Source of the DNA: an uncultured Muribaculaceae bacterium
Lineage (GTDB): Bacteria; Bacteroidota; Bacteroidia; Bacteroidales; Muribaculaceae
Reading direction: 5' to 3'
Assembly: GCA_905207535.1 (NCBI GenBank)
Contig: CAJLLX010000077.1
Span: forward strand, 1 to 9,679
Length of the DNA: 9,679 nucleotides
Shown here: positions 7,171 through 9,679 of the stretch, piece by piece
How positions within the stretch are numbered: the first letter of the stretch is position 1
Layout of the letters: each line of letters opens with the position of its first letter
Notes under the pieces: model-generated
Databases searched by the model: none
What the model was told of the DNA's origin: nothing
Seen by the model: only the letters and a program-made list of their open reading frames with translations
Position numbers and translations under genes: made by a program

Positions 7171-7621
7171 CGGCCACGGGCACCGGGGTGACGGGTGCCG
7201 ACGTGGGGAGGGGAGTGGCTACCGGCTTGGTGGCCAGCACCATATGGAGATTGTGCTGCGCTCCGGCCGACAGCACCTCCACGATCTTGCCGTAGGGCAC
7301 TTTCTCGTCGGCATACAGCGCTATGAAGCCTGCCGAATCCTGCTGCTGGGCGAGATTGAGGAAGGGCACGAGGGCGTCGGCCTCAAGGGGCTGCGGCTGC
7401 TCCTCGCCGGTGGAGGCGTAGAGACGCTCCTCGGCGTCGATATAGACGCGGGTGGTGGGTTTGATGGCGCTCTGCTCGGTGCTCTGGGGCAGGTTCACCT
7501 CCAGACCTGTGGGAAACACGAAGGTGGAGGTCACCATGAAGAAGATGAGCAGCAGGAAGATGACGTCGGTCATCGACGCCATCGAGAAGGCCGCCATGAG
7601 TTGTTGTTGTCGTTTCAGCAC
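7127..7621 (-). CDS. exbD: Biopolymer transport protein ExbD/TolR
   Basis: ExbD is the single-span stator partner of ExbB. Its membrane aspartate carries the proton flow that drives TonB. The 164-residue protein has the membrane segment at about 19-36 (MTDVIFLLLIFFMVTSTF) with D19 in the place of E. coli ExbD Asp25. The periplasmic domain follows, including DEKVPYGKIVEVL (105-117). The predicted start is GTG at 7621, which gives the basic MLKRQQQL cytoplasmic end usual in the family. An ATG at 7597 would remove that end. The last 30 or so residues (from about 135) are rich in Pro, Val and Ala and lie beyond the normal fold. Only one ExbD is encoded here, although related operons often have two. 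It starts 31 nt after the exbB stop and overlaps the annotated tonB start. Confidence 0.94.
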   Translation of the reverse strand: MLKRQQQLMAAFSMASMTDVIFLLLIFFMVTSTFVFPTGLEVNLPQSTEQSAIKPTTRVYIDAEERLYASTGEEQPQPLEADALVPFLNLAQQQDSAGFIALYADEKVPYGKIVEVLSAGAQHNLHMVLATKPVATPLPTSAPVTPVPVADVDNNAAAAPATSN

Positions 7622-7652
7622 GGTAATATCTTGTTTTGTTGCTGTCGGAGGA

Positions 7653-8348
7653 TTAGATGGCCGGCTCGTTGAGCAGGTCCATGAACTCCATCGATTTCGA
7701 TTCGAGCAGATTCATCACCGAGTTGATGCGCGCCACGAGGTAGTTGTAGGCGAAAAGTGCCACAACGCCTACCACGAGGCCGGCTACGGTGGTGACAAGG
7801 GCGGTGTAGATGCCCGATGAGAAGGTGGAGATGTTGGCCGAGGTGCCCTGTGAGGCTATGGCGTAGAAGGCCTGCACGATACCTATCACAGTGCCGAGGA
7901 ATCCGATCATCGGCGCACCGGCGGCGGTGGTGGCCAGCCAGGGGAGCCCCTTCGAGAGGTTGGCGATCTCGATGTTGCCGGTGTTCTCCACGGCGGCGAG
8001 GATATCGTTGACGGGGCGGCCTATGCGGCTGATACCTTTGGCGATAAGGCGCGAGTAGGGGGAGCCGTTTTTCTTGCAGAGATTGAAGGCGCTCTCTATC
8101 TCACCCTCGTGGATGTAGTCGCGGATGCGCTTCATGAAGGTGGTGTCCTCTTTGGCGGCGCGGTTCACTACTATGGCACGCTCTATGAAGATATAGATAC
8201 ATACCACCGAGAGGATGGCCAGGACTATCATCAGCGGGCCTCCCTGCAGGCAGAGATCCCACAGAGAGAGTTCGGTTTGGGTGGTTGCGGCCTGGCTCAT
8301 GGCGTTGGTCGCCGGGGTGCCGGTAATTGCGGCGTCGAGAAGTGTCAT
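7653..8348 (-). CDS. exbB: MotA/TolQ/ExbB proton channel family protein
   Basis: ExbB forms the pentameric inner-membrane channel that houses ExbD and couples the proton gradient to TonB. The 231-residue protein has three membrane segments at about 37-60, 137-165 and 178-205, with the large cytoplasmic domain between the first and second. Family motifs are clear: GFLGTVIGIVQAFYAI (149-164) and GIYTALVTTVAGLVVGVV (179-196). In E. coli ExbB the third segment has the polar Glu176 in GIAEALIAT. The aligned residue here is T182, so the proton-path glutamate is replaced by a hydroxyl residue. An N-terminal extension of about 30 residues (Ala/Thr-rich) precedes the first span, and an ATG at 8300 would shorten it. 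It follows pdxJ by 55 nt and precedes exbD by 31 nt, consistent with one operon. Confidence 0.94.
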   Translation of the reverse strand: MTLLDAAITGTPATNAMSQAATTQTELSLWDLCLQGGPLMIVLAILSVVCIYIFIERAIVVNRAAKEDTTFMKRIRDYIHEGEIESAFNLCKKNGSPYSRLIAKGISRIGRPVNDILAAVENTGNIEIANLSKGLPWLATTAAGAPMIGFLGTVIGIVQAFYAIASQGTSANISTFSSGIYTALVTTVAGLVVGVVALFAYNYLVARINSVMNLLESKSMEFMDLLNEPAI

Positions 8349-8403
8349 TGTCGTTGACGGTTGGGCTATTGTGGTGTTTGACGGTGATTGATTTGCTGGG
8401 GGA

Positions 8404-9120
8404 CTACTTGAGGCAGGCCTTGTAGCGGCGGATGGTCTCGGGGAAACCTAAGTAGAGGGCGTCGCTGATGAGTGCGTGGCCAATGGACACCTCGTTGAGG
8501 AAGGGCACCTGCTCCTTGAAGTAGCGCAGATTCTCGAGGTTGAGGTCGTGGCCGGCGTTCACTCCCAGTCCGGCCTTGCGGGCGGCTCTGGATGCCTCCA
8601 CATAGGGAGCTACGGCTTTCTCAGGGTCGTGGGGATACTCGTCGGCGTAGGGCTTGGTGTAGAGCTCCACACGGTCGGCGCCGGTCTTGGCGGCCATGCG
8701 GATGTTGTCGCAGTCGGTGCCCACGAAGATGGAGCTGCGGATGCCGGCCTCGCGCAGGGTGTCGATGATGCCGGTGAGAAATTCCAGGTTGGGCTCCACG
8801 TCCCATCCGGCCGACGAGGTGAGCGCGTCGGCGGCATCGGGCACGAGGGTCACCTGTTCGGGTTTCACCTTCAGCACCAGGTTCATGAAGTCGGGGGTGG
8901 GATACCCTTCGATGTTAAATTCGGTCTTGATCAGCGGACGCAGGTTGAACACATCCTCGCGGCGTATGTGGCGCTCGTCGGGGCGGGGATGCACCGTGAT
9001 GCCGTCGGCGCCGAAGCGCTCGATATCCACTGCCACACGGCTCACATCGGGGGTGTTCTCTCCGCGGGCGTTGCGCAGGGTGGCTACTTTATTGATATTT
9101 ACGCTCAGATTGGTTGTCAT
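8404..9120 (-). CDS. pdxJ: Pyridoxine 5'-phosphate synthase
   Basis: PdxJ condenses 1-deoxyxylulose 5-phosphate with 3-amino-2-oxopropyl phosphate to pyridoxine 5'-phosphate, the ring-closing step of the DXP-dependent vitamin B6 pathway. It is a cytoplasmic TIM barrel of normal length (238 residues). Recognisable segments are NINKVATLRNARG (8-20), GADGITVHPRPDERHI (37-52), TEFNIEGYP (66-74), the Gly-rich GLGVNAGHDLNLENL (184-198) and SIGHALISDALYLG (212-225). The catalytic residues of the E. coli enzyme (His45, Glu72, His193) correspond to H44, E71 and H191. The NIN-K form in place of the proteobacterial NID-H is usual in Bacteroidota. DXP is also the start of the MEP pathway served by ispF at the other end of the window. 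It is the first gene of the leftward block, and no clear TAnnTTTG promoter is seen upstream on the minus strand. Confidence 0.97.
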   Translation of the reverse strand: MTTNLSVNINKVATLRNARGENTPDVSRVAVDIERFGADGITVHPRPDERHIRREDVFNLRPLIKTEFNIEGYPTPDFMNLVLKVKPEQVTLVPDAADALTSSAGWDVEPNLEFLTGIIDTLREAGIRSSIFVGTDCDNIRMAAKTGADRVELYTKPYADEYPHDPEKAVAPYVEASRAARKAGLGVNAGHDLNLENLRYFKEQVPFLNEVSIGHALISDALYLGFPETIRRYKACLK

Positions 9121-9208
9121 ATTCCATTTCTATTCGCGGAGCCGCAGGGGCGTGGCTATTATGGCGTACGGCGGCTTCCAATGTCTAAAAATCTTTAATA
9201 ACCCTCTG

Positions 9209-9245
9209 TTTGTTTTCACTAAAAAGGGATTATTCTGTATCTTTG
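9209..9245 (+). promoter_or_regulatory. Bacteroidota-type sigma-ABfr promoter
   Basis: TATCTTTG at 9238-9245 matches the Bacteroidota -7 consensus TAnnTTTG exactly, within an AT-rich stretch. A TTTG at 9209-9212 could be the -33 element, but its 25-nt spacing is longer than the usual 19-21. TTTTC at 9213-9217 is a weaker match at better spacing. Transcription would begin near 9251-9253 and serve the plus-strand gene starting at 9436. Confidence 0.7.
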
Positions 9246-9253
9246 TACCCGTC

Positions 9254-9272
9254 AGCTCCGGATTGCGGAGCT
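9254..9272 (+). other. Hairpin at predicted transcript 5' end
   Basis: AGCTCCG (9254-9260) and CGGAGCT (9266-9272) form a perfect 7-bp stem with loop GATTG. It begins about nine bases after the -7 box, so the RNA would start with or within a few bases of a stem-loop. It could protect the 5' end, or the DNA palindrome could be an operator. It has no T-run. Confidence 0.55.
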
Positions 9273-9320
9273 TCACGGATATTTGGCCACAAAATTACTC
9301 AGAAATTTCAAGAGTGCACC

Positions 9321-9342
9321 AATAAAATCGCGATTATTTATT
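9321..9342. promoter_or_regulatory. AT-rich imperfect palindrome, possible operator
   Basis: The core AATCGCGATT (9326-9335) is a perfect 10-bp palindrome. It is flanked by AATAAA on the left and TTTATT on the right, in register once two bases are bulged. The site lies in the leader of the plus-strand gene, about 75 nt after the expected transcription start. A repressor site is possible, but chance is not excluded. Confidence 0.3.
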
Positions 9343-9435
9343 GCCGACAAGTGAATATTTCCCGCCGGGCTCCCATTTTTCGGCCTCCGGCAGCGGTGCA
9401 CGCCCGCTATATAACGAAGCATACAACGTCTCAAA

Positions 9436-9679
9436 GTGAATTATCAGCAACACGACATATTGAAGCAGTTCATCTCCGGCTCTCTCAGCCGCCCGGAGCA
9501 GCTCGAGGCCATCTGGCCGCAGCAGCCCGAGGCGAGTTTCCTCCTCGTGGCCTGCGCTCCCGAGGACTATAGCGCCTCAGGCATAGCCAAGGCGGTGGAG
9601 GACTGCGACGCCCAGCTCCTTGGGCTGTCGGTCACCGGCATGCGCGATGCCGCCGGACGTCCGGTGGCGGCTCTCACCG
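9436..9679 (+). CDS. Partial gene, ACT-like domain protein (3' end outside window)
   Basis: The frame opens with GTG at 9436 after an in-frame TAA at 9412 and stays open for 81 codons to the window edge. Third positions are strongly G/C, as in the other genes, so it is very likely coding. There is no good Shine-Dalgarno sequence. A short N-terminal region (MNYQQHDILKQF...) precedes a strand-like FLLVACAPEDYSASG and a helix and strand IAKAVEDCDAQLLGLSVTG. I am reminded of the ACT-like tail (xDYSxxxIAxIVExxxAxIL) of Bacteroidota CBS-domain proteins. The roughly 30 residues before it are too few for a CBS pair, so this would be a CBS-less relative or something else. From memory, CBS-ACT and NAD kinase genes are sometimes neighbours of pdxJ. 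Function is not assigned. Confidence 0.75.
   Translation, partial: MNYQQHDILKQFISGSLSRPEQLEAIWPQQPEASFLLVACAPEDYSASGIAKAVEDCDAQLLGLSVTGMRDAAGRPVAALT

Larger units (their letters stand above)
9121..9435. other. Divergent intergenic region between pdxJ and the plus-strand gene
   Basis: This gap of about 315 nt has base composition unlike its neighbours. The central part (about 9185-9360) is AT-rich, in contrast to the GC-rich genes. It holds a plus-strand promoter (9209-9245), a hairpin at the predicted transcript 5' end (9254-9272) and an AT-rich imperfect palindrome (9321-9342). GTGCACC (9314-9320) and GGTGCAC (9395-9401) form a further short inverted pair about 75 nt apart. The pdxJ-proximal 60 nt are GC-rich, with no recognised promoter. 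I see no tRNA-like or known riboswitch structure. A weak plus-strand reading across 9210-9572 is a shadow frame. Confidence 0.7.

Noticed and set aside
6541..7191. 216-codon plus-strand open frame with Leu-rich stretches opposite tonB
   Set aside because: The Leu and Gly runs are the complement of the Lys/Gln/Glu-rich and Gly-rich linker of TonB, not a membrane protein.
8349..8403. Possible promoter between pdxJ and exbB
   Set aside because: No TAnnTTTG box on the minus strand; the 55-nt gap only repeats CCGTCAA motifs, so cotranscription is simpler.
8476..9198. 240-codon plus-strand open frame opposite pdxJ
   Set aside because: PdxJ on the minus strand is unambiguous and complete; the antisense reading is rich in Val, Gly and His with no family likeness.
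9210..9572. 120-codon plus-strand frame across the leader and the partial gene
   Set aside because: It crosses the promoter and AT-rich leader, and its 3' part is out of frame with the GC3-rich reading that starts at 9436.

Overview
The window is a GC-rich (roughly 60 % by eye), gene-dense stretch of a Bacteroidota chromosome, most likely a Bacteroidales member such as Muribaculaceae. The evidence is a PorV outer-membrane protein, the Bacteroidota form of PdxJ (NINKVATLRNARG), a large YfhO-type membrane protein, a methyltransferase-like protein with the Bacteroidota GYGVHSPFAFDFI signature, very weak Shine-Dalgarno sequences, and a promoter with the Bacteroidota -7 box TAnnTTTG (TATCTTTG). 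The family assignment is inference; the phylum is well supported.

All nine complete genes lie on the minus strand. Read in the direction of transcription (right to left), the first block is pdxJ - exbB - exbD - tonB: vitamin B6 synthesis followed by an inner-membrane energy-transducing complex that powers TonB-dependent outer-membrane transport. A perfect 9-bp palindrome (6262-6282) sits in the 78-nt gap between tonB and the next block. The second block is yfhO - methyltransferase-like - xerD, with overlapping stop and start codons (a 1-nt TAATG junction and a 4-nt GTGA junction), so these three are probably cotranscribed and translationally coupled. After a 141-nt gap the third block is porV - ispF, with a 4-nt ATGA overlap. 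It joins the type IX secretion shuttle protein to an isoprenoid-precursor enzyme. An imperfect hairpin with a T-run on the plus strand follows ispF.

On the right, a divergent plus-strand gene starts with GTG at 9436 and runs off the window. Its visible part resembles an ACT-like regulatory fold. It has a Bacteroidota-type promoter at 9209-9245, a hairpin close to the predicted transcript 5' end, and a leader of about 180 nt. The left 192 nt carry no certain gene.

There is no prophage, CRISPR array, transposase, rRNA or tRNA, and I see no convincing new system. The items most worth checking are the palindromic elements, the degenerate methyltransferase between YfhO and XerD, the structured leader and ACT-like partial gene on the right, and the altered residues and start sites in the ExbB/ExbD/TonB set.
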